From positions 1 to 33,354 of the IMG/VR virus record IMGVR_UViG_3300021602_000016: 33,354 nt of DNA; one strand, written 5' to 3'. This DNA is from a virus. The notes under the pieces are model-generated. The model had not been told where the DNA came from. It searched no databases and worked only from the letters and a program-made list of their open reading frames with translations. Positions 16,023 to 22,910 of the stretch are shown here, piece after piece (within the stretch, counting starts at the first letter, position 1; each line of letters starts with the position of its first letter). A program made the position numbers and the translations under genes.

Positions 16023-16601
16023 ATGCAAAAGAAATCATATATACAAGATCTTAACATTCCAAAAGACGATGTGGAATGTTGGGATCGGTATCCCAAACAT
16101 CATTGGGTGTATGATCTGTCTCGCCTACTAGATGCACAACATGTTAAATGGAGCCCGTTTAAAACAGATCTATTTCAACATAAAATGGTTAATATGGACT
16201 TGTTATCTATAAGCGATATCTCACTCGAACCCGCATATATTTATATAGAAGAATTAGAAGGCCTTAATGTAATAACAGAAGTATATATCTCGAAAGGAGA
16301 GATTAAACTACTAAGGCATTTCGATAAAGATAGTAAAGAAGAAATGGATACATTTATAGGTAATGTCGAATTACGTATCAATGCATTCATTTCTATGCAT
16401 TTTCAAAAATTTTCCGGAATAATAACAGTGGAATCACTCAAAGGATATATCATAGCTATTTGCCTTCGTCCTTATTCAGAACTTACCACAGATATCAGTA
16501 ACGATATACATAGACTTACTAAAAAAATATATAAAAAGACAGATTTAACTATCGAACGCCTTTCGACCTTTGTATCTGATTTACAATCTGTCGAAGTGTA
16601 G
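16023..16601 (+). CDS. Conserved-looking protein of unknown function downstream of gp26
   Basis: 192 residues, no recognised domain. The N-terminal part contains CWDRYPKHHWVYDLSRLLDAQ and VKWSPFKTD, rich in aromatic residues. The rest alternates strands and helices, ending in a charged helix. Good AAGGA ribosome site, nine bases after the frameshift ORF, so co-transcribed with gp26; a role in baseplate or tail assembly is a guess from position. Its last 53 bases overlap the 3' end of the GIY-YIG gene on the opposite strand. Confidence 0.7.
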   Translation: MQKKSYIQDLNIPKDDVECWDRYPKHHWVYDLSRLLDAQHVKWSPFKTDLFQHKMVNMDLLSISDISLEPAYIYIEELEGLNVITEVYISKGEIKLLRHFDKDSKEEMDTFIGNVELRINAFISMHFQKFSGIITVESLKGYIIAICLRPYSELTTDISNDIHRLTKKIYKKTDLTIERLSTFVSDLQSVEV

Positions 16602-17160
16602 ATAAGAGTCTTCGTTGTTCGTCACAATTCGAACATCTTCTTGCTTTTTCATTAATCTCGTCTCTTAGCGTAGTAAGATCTATCAATGACAAACTTTTAT
16701 AATATCCCATCTGTCTATGTTTGATCCTTTCTTTATCTTTTGCTATCAAGGATTTCTCACTCATCTTACGAATTGCTTTAGGTTTATTTATTAATGCCGG
16801 TCTTGCGGTGCCACATTTATGTATACCTTTATATTTTTCTTTACTTCTGTCAGATACAGGCTTAGGATCGAGTGTTATAAGATTAGTTTTTTTAAAATTT
16901 CTATTAATTAATAGCGGATCCGAACGATTTTCGTATATTAACCTCTGTTCAACTTCGTATGCCCACCCTGGGGTGTCATACTCCGATAATATCTCATAGT
17001 TATAATTAGAGAAATCGGTAGATACAATAACAGAACTTGTGAAATAATGTACACCTAAATCTTCAAAAGATGGATATTCATTTGCATATCGATATCCAAT
17101 ATAGAATTGCTTTGTAATCTTATGTTCACATCTATATACATACGGTTTTATATTAGACAT
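16549..17160 (-). CDS. GIY-YIG homing endonuclease
   Basis: 203 residues. The N-terminus shows the GIY-YIG core in a variant form: PYVYRCEHKITKQFYIGYR (residues 6-24), with the catalytic Arg as Arg24. The expected Glu follows in AYEVEQRLIYEN (Glu71 the likely metal ligand). The C-terminal half is basic (KEKYKGIHKCG, KAIRKMSEKS) with a Cys pair (CSNC), fitting a DNA-binding tail. The gene's end overlaps the neighbouring gene by 53 bases, the kind of junction left by an invading homing gene. No Shine-Dalgarno sequence is visible; a TATAAT box sits six bases from the ATG and a large palindrome lies further upstream. Target unknown. Confidence 0.72.
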   Translation of the reverse strand: MSNIKPYVYRCEHKITKQFYIGYRYANEYPSFEDLGVHYFTSSVIVSTDFSNYNYEILSEYDTPGWAYEVEQRLIYENRSDPLLINRNFKKTNLITLDPKPVSDRSKEKYKGIHKCGTARPALINKPKAIRKMSEKSLIAKDKERIKHRQMGYYKSLSLIDLTTLRDEINEKARRCSNCDEQRRLLSTLRQIVNQIQRSKGVR

Positions 17161-17165
17161 ATCGT

Positions 17166-17194
17166 ATTATATCATATAATGGTCTAAAGACCAA
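17166..17194 (-). promoter_or_regulatory. Possible sigma70-type promoter before GIY-YIG gene
   Basis: Minus strand: perfect -10 TATAAT (17166-17171) with an extended TG one base upstream, 17 bases from a weak -35 TTGGTC (17189-17194). The -35 lies in a palindrome. The predicted start would be at or next to the ATG (17160), so the transcript would be nearly leaderless. Confidence 0.35.
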
Positions 17195-17246
17195 GTTTTA
17201 TTGATACATTCGCTTCGTAAACTACGCTCTTTGTATCAATAAAACT
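17194..17246. repeat. 15-bp perfect inverted repeat, part of a nested palindrome
   Basis: AGTTTTATTGATACA (17194-17208) pairs perfectly with TGTATCAATAAAACT (17232-17246); the 23-base loop holds a smaller CGTA/TACG hairpin. It is flanked by the palindrome GGTCTAAAGACC (17181-17192) and, on the far side, TCTTTAGAGAC (about 17258-17268), which extends the pairing. No U-run follows, so it is not an ordinary terminator. Confidence 0.85.
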
Positions 17247-17279
17247 ATTCACTGCGTTCTTTAGAGACATAATAGATAA

Positions 17280-17780
17280 GATATATTTTGCCTGAATTTG
17301 CAGTCAGATTCTCGCTGTTGCCAGCAAGAAATAGAAACTTTGCCTGGTGCTCATAACCTATTAAGCATCTTAGGTATCTTTTATTATAATCGGTAATAGA
17401 TGGAAGTTCTATTACGGTGGGCGGACAGCATTCTCCCAGCTACACTATTTCTCTCCCTTTACAGGGCTGTCGCAATACAATTCTAAACCTTACGGTACCC
17501 TTGTCGATAAACTTCAGGCTTGTATCCTTGTTGGTGTTCGTTAAACTCTTTTTCTACCAGTGCAAGATCTTTTTACTAACACGGATTCTTTCTTCCTACG
17601 TAAACATACTCCGGGATATGTCAAGGTGCATCCTAGTATCTGACGGCACAGCACAATCTGTACAGCCTCAAAGGATAAAGCGTCACGCTTCAGCAGAGCA
17701 CTATAATATTATTTTGATTTATGATTTAAAAGACTTGGGTTTAAATTGTGTATATTGTGCTTGTGTTAAACCTATACGCT
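17280..17780. ncRNA. Candidate large structured RNA (gene-free, hairpin-dense segment)
   Basis: 17161-17900 holds no convincing protein gene on either strand. It contains a dense series of helices. CCAGCAAG/CTTTGCCTGG (17321-17347). ACCTA/TAGGT (17356-17375). GTAATAGA/TCTATTAC, eight perfect pairs with a seven-base loop (17393-17415). GCGGACAGC/GCTGTCGC with one bulge (17421-17473), enclosing CCT/AGG. TTTAC/GTAAA (17572-17604). GGCACAG/CTGT-GCC (17645-17667). AAGCG/CGCTT (17678-17690). GGTTTAA/TTAAACC (17738-17772). Base composition looks less AT-rich than the flanking genes. No tRNA, tmRNA, RNase P or group I intron core was recognised, and the strand cannot be decided. Confidence 0.4.
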
Positions 17781-17900
17781 GATGTTCTTGTACGTTCACA
17801 GGGCGCGTCACTCCTGCTATCTATATAAATTTTGCTTGAACAGATTTTACTGTTACACTATTTTATCGTTAGTGATTCGGATCTAGACAGAATACTGATA

Positions 17901-18485
17901 TTAAATATTCTGGTTTGCAGAAGTGATGAATTTACGCATTTCTTTGATACGTCGAAGCCAGCCCGCCAGAAACTTTTCTTGAGTGGGTTTATTTGCGACA
18001 ATATCTCGGTAGAACTGCTCTCTGTTGTCACAGATTGCGTTACAGAGCACAAACTGGTCAGCTAAATTTGCTTTGCTTATTGTTATTGCCCCTATCTTAC
18101 CGTCCTCAGTCACTAATAATGCTTTTTGTAGAAACTTACTTGCTCTACCTACACCGTGATTAATACACCCGTCTAAATGTAACACACCTACACGCCCCGA
18201 GAGTTTATCACATGCTCCTAATAGCCAATATTTTGTAAAATAAATTGCCTTTGCCTGAGACCATGTTAAATTTGTTATATCGGTATCTGGATTAGCATTT
18301 TTTGCTACACCAAATTTTGTTTCCCCGCCGGCGTCATCCGGATCATTAACATATCCCACTGCTTTGCGTTGTTGAGGGGTAGATATTAATCCTGCTTCGA
18401 CATCTGGTGTCATTTTCCAAAATCCGCCTACCTCAAATGTCATAGTCTTATTTATTGCAAGTTCAAACGCATTCGTATATTCCAT
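17901..18485 (-). CDS. Endolysin, GH108-type muramidase with peptidoglycan-binding domain
   Basis: 194 residues. The GH108 pattern is seen in TFEVGGFW (about 16-23, catalytic Glu), then YVNDPDDAGGETKFGVAKNA near 45-64 and LTWSQAKAIYFTKYWLLGACD near 73-93. The C-terminal half (HLDGCINHGVGRASKFLQKA, then AICDNREQFYRDIVA and KFLAGWLRRI) matches the companion peptidoglycan-binding domain of this family. The enzyme cleaves the glycan strand of peptidoglycan at lysis. No signal peptide or anchor is visible, so export would need a holin, none of which I found in the window. Its ATG overlaps the stop of the HNH gene (TAATG), so it depends on the HNH transcript. Confidence 0.88.
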   Translation of the reverse strand: MEYTNAFELAINKTMTFEVGGFWKMTPDVEAGLISTPQQRKAVGYVNDPDDAGGETKFGVAKNANPDTDITNLTWSQAKAIYFTKYWLLGACDKLSGRVGVLHLDGCINHGVGRASKFLQKALLVTEDGKIGAITISKANLADQFVLCNAICDNREQFYRDIVANKPTQEKFLAGWLRRIKEMRKFITSANQNI

Positions 18486-19114
18486 TATTTTATTTCCTTA
18501 CACTTATCTCCGTGATATCTTTTAAAGTTGCCCGGATCCATGCTTTTGCCGCAATGTTGGCATACTAATTTGGGCAATGCCTTCTTTGAAATAGACATCT
18601 TCTTGCGTGTTTCGTGAGATGCAACTTTACCCGTATTAGGTGACGGTTTACCATACATCGGATTATCTTTTCCGCACATTCCCGGCTTTCCTTTATTATG
18701 TGCGGTCTGTCCTTTCCTGGATTTTGAAATTTTATCTTTAGTCTCTTGTGAATGGGGTATATTGCGGTTAAACGCCGGCTTACCTTTGTTGTGATGGAAT
18801 TCTAACAGCGATTTACTCATTGCCTCGCTTGCTCTTCTACGAAGCCAGCCAAACAATTTATTATTTCTTTTAACTATGTTTGTACACGAAGTCATTAACA
18901 TAGCAGCATATATTATTTTCTTATTTCCCGGGTAGATTTTTACTAATAATTGGTGTGCTACATAGTGCTCTTCCGGTGTTAGATATACTAAATTATCTGC
19001 CGAATTAAGACCTCCCATACATTTAGGGACAATGTGGTGTAATTCTTTGTATCCGTCTATTATTCTTACTCTTCCACGATCGACGATATTGTTATATATT
19101 TTTATATAATTCAT
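18485..19114 (-). CDS. HNH homing endonuclease
   Basis: 209 residues. HNH core: KELHHIVPKCMGGLNSADNL (about residues 23-42), then TPEEHYVAHQLLVKIYPG. NUMOD3-like modules follow (SQETKDKISKSRKGQTAHN, GKDNPMYGKPSPNTGK, SHETRKKMSISKK). The C-terminus is a Cys/His finger CQHCGKSMDPGNFKRYHGDKC, likewise found in the gene at 22119. Late octamer ends five bases before the ATG and no Shine-Dalgarno sequence is present, as for the HNH gene at 7975. The endolysin is translated from its stop codon, so this insertion sits in front of the lysis gene and may influence its timing. Confidence 0.88.
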   Translation of the reverse strand: MNYIKIYNNIVDRGRVRIIDGYKELHHIVPKCMGGLNSADNLVYLTPEEHYVAHQLLVKIYPGNKKIIYAAMLMTSCTNIVKRNNKLFGWLRRRASEAMSKSLLEFHHNKGKPAFNRNIPHSQETKDKISKSRKGQTAHNKGKPGMCGKDNPMYGKPSPNTGKVASHETRKKMSISKKALPKLVCQHCGKSMDPGNFKRYHGDKCKEIK

Positions 19115-19119
19115 TTTAT

Positions 19120-19127
19120 TATTTATC
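19120..19127 (-). promoter_or_regulatory. Late promoter octamer abutting HNH start codon
   Basis: Minus-strand GATAAATA, five bases before the ATG at 19114; T4 spacing puts +1 on the A of the ATG. It would drive the HNH gene and the endolysin. Confidence 0.55.
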
Positions 19128-19131
19128 TAAA

Positions 19132-19139
19132 GGTAAATA
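19132..19139 (+). promoter_or_regulatory. Possible late promoter variant GGTAAATA
   Basis: Plus-strand GGTAAATA, one mismatch to the local consensus, 19 bases before the nuclease ATG at 19159, with ACAGGGA as ribosome site between. Forms a divergent pair with the minus-strand octamer at 19120. Confidence 0.4.
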
Positions 19140-19158
19140 TAATAAACAGGGATTTAAT

Positions 19159-19659
19159 ATGGCAACAGGCAAGGTTAATGGAAAAAATAAAGGCAATACG
19201 TTTGAACGCAAAATTGCAAATCAACTATCTGCAAGATTCAAAGAATTTTTAGGTATAGATACTGGATTTAGACGAAATTCGGATAGTGGTAGTTATTTTG
19301 GCGGCAAAAATGTATTCAGAGTTCAAAAACATGACTTAGATCATGCCATATTTGGAGATTTGATGTGCCCGTTAAATTTTAAATTCTCTGTAGAATGTAA
19401 GCACTATAAATCTGCACCGTCATTTCAATCTATCATCAATAAAGATGTATCACAATGGGACGGTTGGATTAAACAGGTAGAACAAGATTCTGCGAGTGCC
19501 GGAAAATTACCATTGCTTATAATAAAATATAATAATGTACCGGAATTTGTATTTGTTAAGAGTAAGTTAGAAATAGCCGATATATTTAAATATAAAGACT
19601 ATTATGCTTATACGCTGTCTAATATGTTAGCATTAGATAATAAGATATTCTTCGATTAA
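19159..19659 (+). CDS. PD-(D/E)XK nuclease, Holliday-junction-resolvase-like
   Basis: 166 residues. The order of conserved elements matches small PD-(D/E)XK resolvases and Hjc-like enzymes: Glu in NTFERKIANQLSARF (about 13-27), FRRNSDSGSYFGG near 36-48, then Asp in HAIFGDLMCP and VECKHYK (about 85-91) as the D...E-x-K catalytic core. In T4-like phages a Holliday-junction resolvase (gp49) debranches DNA for packaging; no gp49 homologue is seen here, so this could fill that job. Position next to the recombination module agrees. Alternatives are a restriction-type or Vsr-like nuclease. Start supported by AGGGA at a good distance; the gene ends four bases from the convergent gene's stop. Confidence 0.72.
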   Translation: MATGKVNGKNKGNTFERKIANQLSARFKEFLGIDTGFRRNSDSGSYFGGKNVFRVQKHDLDHAIFGDLMCPLNFKFSVECKHYKSAPSFQSIINKDVSQWDGWIKQVEQDSASAGKLPLLIIKYNNVPEFVFVKSKLEIADIFKYKDYYAYTLSNMLALDNKIFFD

Positions 19660-19663
19660 TAAA

Positions 19664-20269
19664 TTATTTTCGACCTTTATTTAATATCGGGTAACTGCCT
19701 GTCTTTTCTTTAATGAAGTCTAGGTATATTACTTCCAAATCCTTATGAAATGAATGATATATAATTTCTTGTTGTTCGCCGCCAAAGATAGCTACTACAC
19801 CACCCAATACCTCACACTTTTTAACCCAAAAAGAAACAGTGCTGCCATTATCTAAGTACGGTTGCAATGCAGTTCGTATATTTTGGTCAGTCTCATCACC
19901 CTGTATATATCTACCTAAGCGACCTTTTGTGCTGGCTGTAGGGTGTTTTTGTTCTGCGCTAGTTCGATAACCTAATAAATTACCTGTTTCACCTACTTTA
20001 AATATAATATCATCTACGGTAAGCATATAAAGCCAGCTCTTATGATTGGCAAACATGATATCTTCTATTATATCGATATACTTCCACTTTTTTTCAGTAG
20101 CTTCTATATTACATATATTGCATACTTTAGTAAAGCCGTCTGCCAGATAAGAATTTATATGAAGTGCTCTTGCACGCTCAATCTCTTTTTGTTCAATCTC
20201 TAATTGAATCTTTTCATTTAATAAAGCATTGATTAGTCGATCTATTTCTTCTATTCTTAGTGAGTCCAC
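19664..20269 (-). CDS. Divergent GIY-YIG-like protein
   Basis: 201 residues from a GTG start with ribosome site AAGGGA eight or so bases upstream. Residues 1-35 form a charged coiled coil, then CNIC (50-53). The segment SWLYMLTVDDIIFKVGETG (78-96), followed by LLGYR (98-102), resembles a degenerate GIY-YIG core (Y-x-L ... F-K-V-G-x-T ... R), with possible Glu residues in GGEQQEIIYH near the C-terminus. Function uncertain: it could be a homing-type or repair nuclease, or an inactive relative. Follows gp46 by about 60 bases on the same strand, so probably in the recombination operon. Confidence 0.55.
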   Translation of the reverse strand: MDSLRIEEIDRLINALLNEKIQLEIEQKEIERARALHINSYLADGFTKVCNICNIEATEKKWKYIDIIEDIMFANHKSWLYMLTVDDIIFKVGETGNLLGYRTSAEQKHPTASTKGRLGRYIQGDETDQNIRTALQPYLDNGSTVSFWVKKCEVLGGVVAIFGGEQQEIIYHSFHKDLEVIYLDFIKEKTGSYPILNKGRK

Positions 20270-20331
20270 GTATTTTATCCCTTATAGTGCCAAGAAGTTC
20301 AGTGTAAGCTCTATATCAATAGAAAATCAAG

Positions 20332-22125
20332 TTATTCTTCTACTTCGTCTGCATTTTCTATGCTTGTAAACCCGTTTTCTTTAACAACCTTTAGCACATT
20401 TGTAATTCGACCGACTAATTCATCTCTGTGAGAAATTAAATAAATGTTTCTCTTATGATCTCTTGCCATCTTTTTCAGTATGGCTAATGCGGCTTCCACA
20501 CCTGCCGAGTCTGTTCCATTATCTAATAGTTCGTCGATGAACAATAAATTAATCTTATCATTCATAGATTCGAAAACATCTCTAAATGCCCAGCTCAACG
20601 AAAGAATAAGACGTGTTCGCTCACCCCTGCTTAAATTGTCAAAGTCAAACTCTTTACCGTACATAGCAATTTCGACCTCTAAGTCTGATTTAAACTTGAC
20701 TGAGTGGGGCAATCCAATATTTGTAAGGTAATAAGATAATCTATGATTTAAGTATGTAAGATTTTGATCGATTATTTTCTTACGAATAAAACTATCCTTG
20801 CTCACCAACAACTTCAATAAGAAGTCTTGGTGATCTCGTAAACTTACTAACTCATTCATTTTCGTAAAATCTATCGTCTGCAAGCCATCTTTTCTTAAAG
20901 ATTCTATCTGATCTACATACGGATTGATAGTTGCTAATTCGCTTTCTAAGCTATTACCTAACGTACTGAGCGTAGTTTTATGATTATATGCTTCGTCTAC
21001 CGTATTATAGAACGTATCTTTTAACGTAGGAATGATAGATTTTACAGAAGTCGCTAGTGTTGCTACTTCTTCTTTCTTTAATTTCTTATCTGCAAGGGTC
21101 TTATGTTCATCCGCTTGGCGCGTGACATACTCATTATGCACTTGCTCGTGGGTATCTTTATCCATTTCCTGGCTACAGGTAGGACAAATCTTTTCTACAG
21201 AGGATGACAACATTCGGTCTAGTCTGGCAAGGGATTTTGTAGATTCTAAGACATCTTTTTCTAAAGTTGTTAATTCTCTAGTTAACGACCTGTACTCAGC
21301 AGTTAAATCTTCTACTTCTTTCTTAGACCTATGAAGAACAATTTCTTCGTCTATATCTACAGACATTAGTTGAAGTATAGATGCTTGAAGATTGCTTATT
21401 CTTTCATTTTTACTTTCATCCCATGCAAGCGACTTCGTCTCGAGCCCGAGAATATTTTGATTAATTCTCGTATTCGCCGCCGTTGTCGCAGCGATCCGAA
21501 ACTCTTCTTCCTTAATTTCATCTTTTGTAACCTTAGATTCTTCTTTTAACTTTTCGGCCTTTTCTGACAGCTTTGTTATACCGAGTAATTGTTCGATAAT
21601 AACACGCTGTTCATTTGTCTTCAGTGCTAAAAAAGGCTCCACATAAGTATTTAGAGCAAGAACATGTCGAAACATATCGTGTGTTATACCGACTGTCCTT
21701 ACAATCTGTTCTTGTGTATTACGACCTTCACCCTGAGATTCGTCTATATCTTTTGATTTATCCGCATCATCTTCTGGTAATTCTTTACCATCTTCAATGA
21801 ACTTAAATATATTAGGGCGTCTACCTCGATTAATAGTAAATCCTTTACCGTTTATGTCAAACGTTAGTGTAACTAACATATTTTTCGAATTTGTTACATT
21901 TATAAGATTGTCTTTTCTTATGTTTGTTAATGCTGTGCCATATAATGCATAACTTAATGCATTTACGATAGCCGATTTACCTACACCATTTCTGTTATCA
22001 TTCCCGCCTAAATCGAGATTTTCTCCAAGAACCAACACTAATTCATCTCGACCAAATTCGACGTGCTGTGTTATATTTCCGACAGAAAGAAAGTTTTTTA
22101 TTGTTAGTTTTTTAATAGTTAACAT
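20332..22125 (-). CDS. 46: Recombination endonuclease subunit gp46 (Rad50/SbcC-like ATPase)
   Basis: 597 residues, SMC-like ATPase that with gp47 resects DNA ends for recombination-dependent replication. Walker A GENLDLGGNDNRNGVGKS (34-51) has a longer loop than the standard P-loop. Two coiled-coil arms flank the zinc-hook motif CPTC (314-317). ABC signature LSRGE (498-502), Walker B INLLFIDE (525-532) and H-loop SHRDE (565-569) complete the family pattern. T4 gp46 is 560 residues. The ATG overlaps the end of the HNH gene by seven bases and no Shine-Dalgarno sequence is evident, so translation is probably coupled to the HNH reading frame. Confidence 0.95.
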   Translation of the reverse strand: MLTIKKLTIKNFLSVGNITQHVEFGRDELVLVLGENLDLGGNDNRNGVGKSAIVNALSYALYGTALTNIRKDNLINVTNSKNMLVTLTFDINGKGFTINRGRRPNIFKFIEDGKELPEDDADKSKDIDESQGEGRNTQEQIVRTVGITHDMFRHVLALNTYVEPFLALKTNEQRVIIEQLLGITKLSEKAEKLKEESKVTKDEIKEEEFRIAATTAANTRINQNILGLETKSLAWDESKNERISNLQASILQLMSVDIDEEIVLHRSKKEVEDLTAEYRSLTRELTTLEKDVLESTKSLARLDRMLSSSVEKICPTCSQEMDKDTHEQVHNEYVTRQADEHKTLADKKLKKEEVATLATSVKSIIPTLKDTFYNTVDEAYNHKTTLSTLGNSLESELATINPYVDQIESLRKDGLQTIDFTKMNELVSLRDHQDFLLKLLVSKDSFIRKKIIDQNLTYLNHRLSYYLTNIGLPHSVKFKSDLEVEIAMYGKEFDFDNLSRGERTRLILSLSWAFRDVFESMNDKINLLFIDELLDNGTDSAGVEAALAILKKMARDHKRNIYLISHRDELVGRITNVLKVVKENGFTSIENADEVEE

Positions 22126-22865
22126 ATTTTATTTTTGCAATTAGTGAAATGCCACCTCTTCATAGATATGCCAGACCCCATTTTGCCACAATGCGGGCAT
22201 ATTTTTTCTTGTTTATTATAATCTTTTAATTTTTGTTTCATTTCTTCAGATTTTTTAACACCAGACATAGTATTACTTACTTTTTGTTTCATTTCGATAG
22301 TCCATACATGCGGTGTAATGCCCTTTTTTGAATTAGATATATTGAGTTTAGTTTGATCAGACAATGGACCACGTTCTTGAGAACGTTCCTTATGTAGTTC
22401 GGATGCTCGTTCTTCTCCAAATAACGATTCCCAGGATCGGCCCATCCTTGCAGCACTTAAATTATCTTTATGTGTTTGTGTAAATTTCTTACCTTTTTTC
22501 GATATACTTATTTTTTTACGTGTTTCCGGTGGCATACCGTGTTCTTTTACAAAGACAGATATTTTTCTTTTCATCGCGCCATAAATTTTATTATTCTTTA
22601 TATATTTTCCACTACCTATCATAATTTGTATAGACAGATATAAGTAATATATGTCGGGGTGTAATTTTATAAGGAGTAAGTGTGCTAAAAAATGTTCCTC
22701 GGGTGTGAGCAATATCATATTATTATCTGTATTATCTCCTCCCATGCATCTCGGTAATATATGATGATTTTCGTAGTATATACCATCGGTCTTCTCAGTA
22801 TATCTTGTTAAAGATGCGGTTTGAGCTTTTTTGATTAAGGAGTCGTAGATTTTTATATAGTTCAT
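22119..22865 (-). CDS. HNH homing endonuclease between genes 47 and 46
   Basis: 248 residues. HNH core: YENHHILPRCMGGDNTDNNM (about residues 30-49), then LTPEEHFLAHLLLIKLHP. NUMOD3-like modules follow (PETRKKISISKKGKKF, DQTKLNISNSKKG, IEMKQKVSNTMSGVKKSEE) and the end is a Cys/His finger (CPHCGKMGSGISMKRWHFTNC) like that of the gene at 18485. It separates genes 47 and 46, which are commonly neighbours in T4-like phages, and its end overlaps the gp46 start. The late octamer is four bases from the ATG, with no Shine-Dalgarno sequence visible. Confidence 0.88.
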   Translation of the reverse strand: MNYIKIYDSLIKKAQTASLTRYTEKTDGIYYENHHILPRCMGGDNTDNNMILLTPEEHFLAHLLLIKLHPDIYYLYLSIQIMIGSGKYIKNNKIYGAMKRKISVFVKEHGMPPETRKKISISKKGKKFTQTHKDNLSAARMGRSWESLFGEERASELHKERSQERGPLSDQTKLNISNSKKGITPHVWTIEMKQKVSNTMSGVKKSEEMKQKLKDYNKQEKICPHCGKMGSGISMKRWHFTNCKNKIC

Positions 22866-22869
22866 AACT

Positions 22870-22877
22870 TATTTATC
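22870..22877 (-). promoter_or_regulatory. Late promoter octamer abutting HNH start codon
   Basis: Minus-strand GATAAATA four bases before the ATG at 22865; predicted +1 falls on or one base inside the start codon. The only promoter-like element between genes 47 and 46, so late transcription of gp46 could also start here. Confidence 0.5.
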
Positions 22878-22910
22878 ATCTTATCCTTATTAATATAACT
22901 ATTACGATAA

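Noticed and set aside
17417-17782. Plus-strand open frame of 121 codons in the gene-free segment
   Set aside because: No Shine-Dalgarno sequence, no recognisable protein pattern, and it covers several strong hairpins; more likely chance in a non-coding RNA-like segment, though not excluded.
17280-17900. Group I intron, tRNA or tmRNA in the gene-free segment
   Set aside because: No T-loop consensus with pairing acceptor stem, no group I core signatures recognised, and the flanking genes are not halves of one gene.
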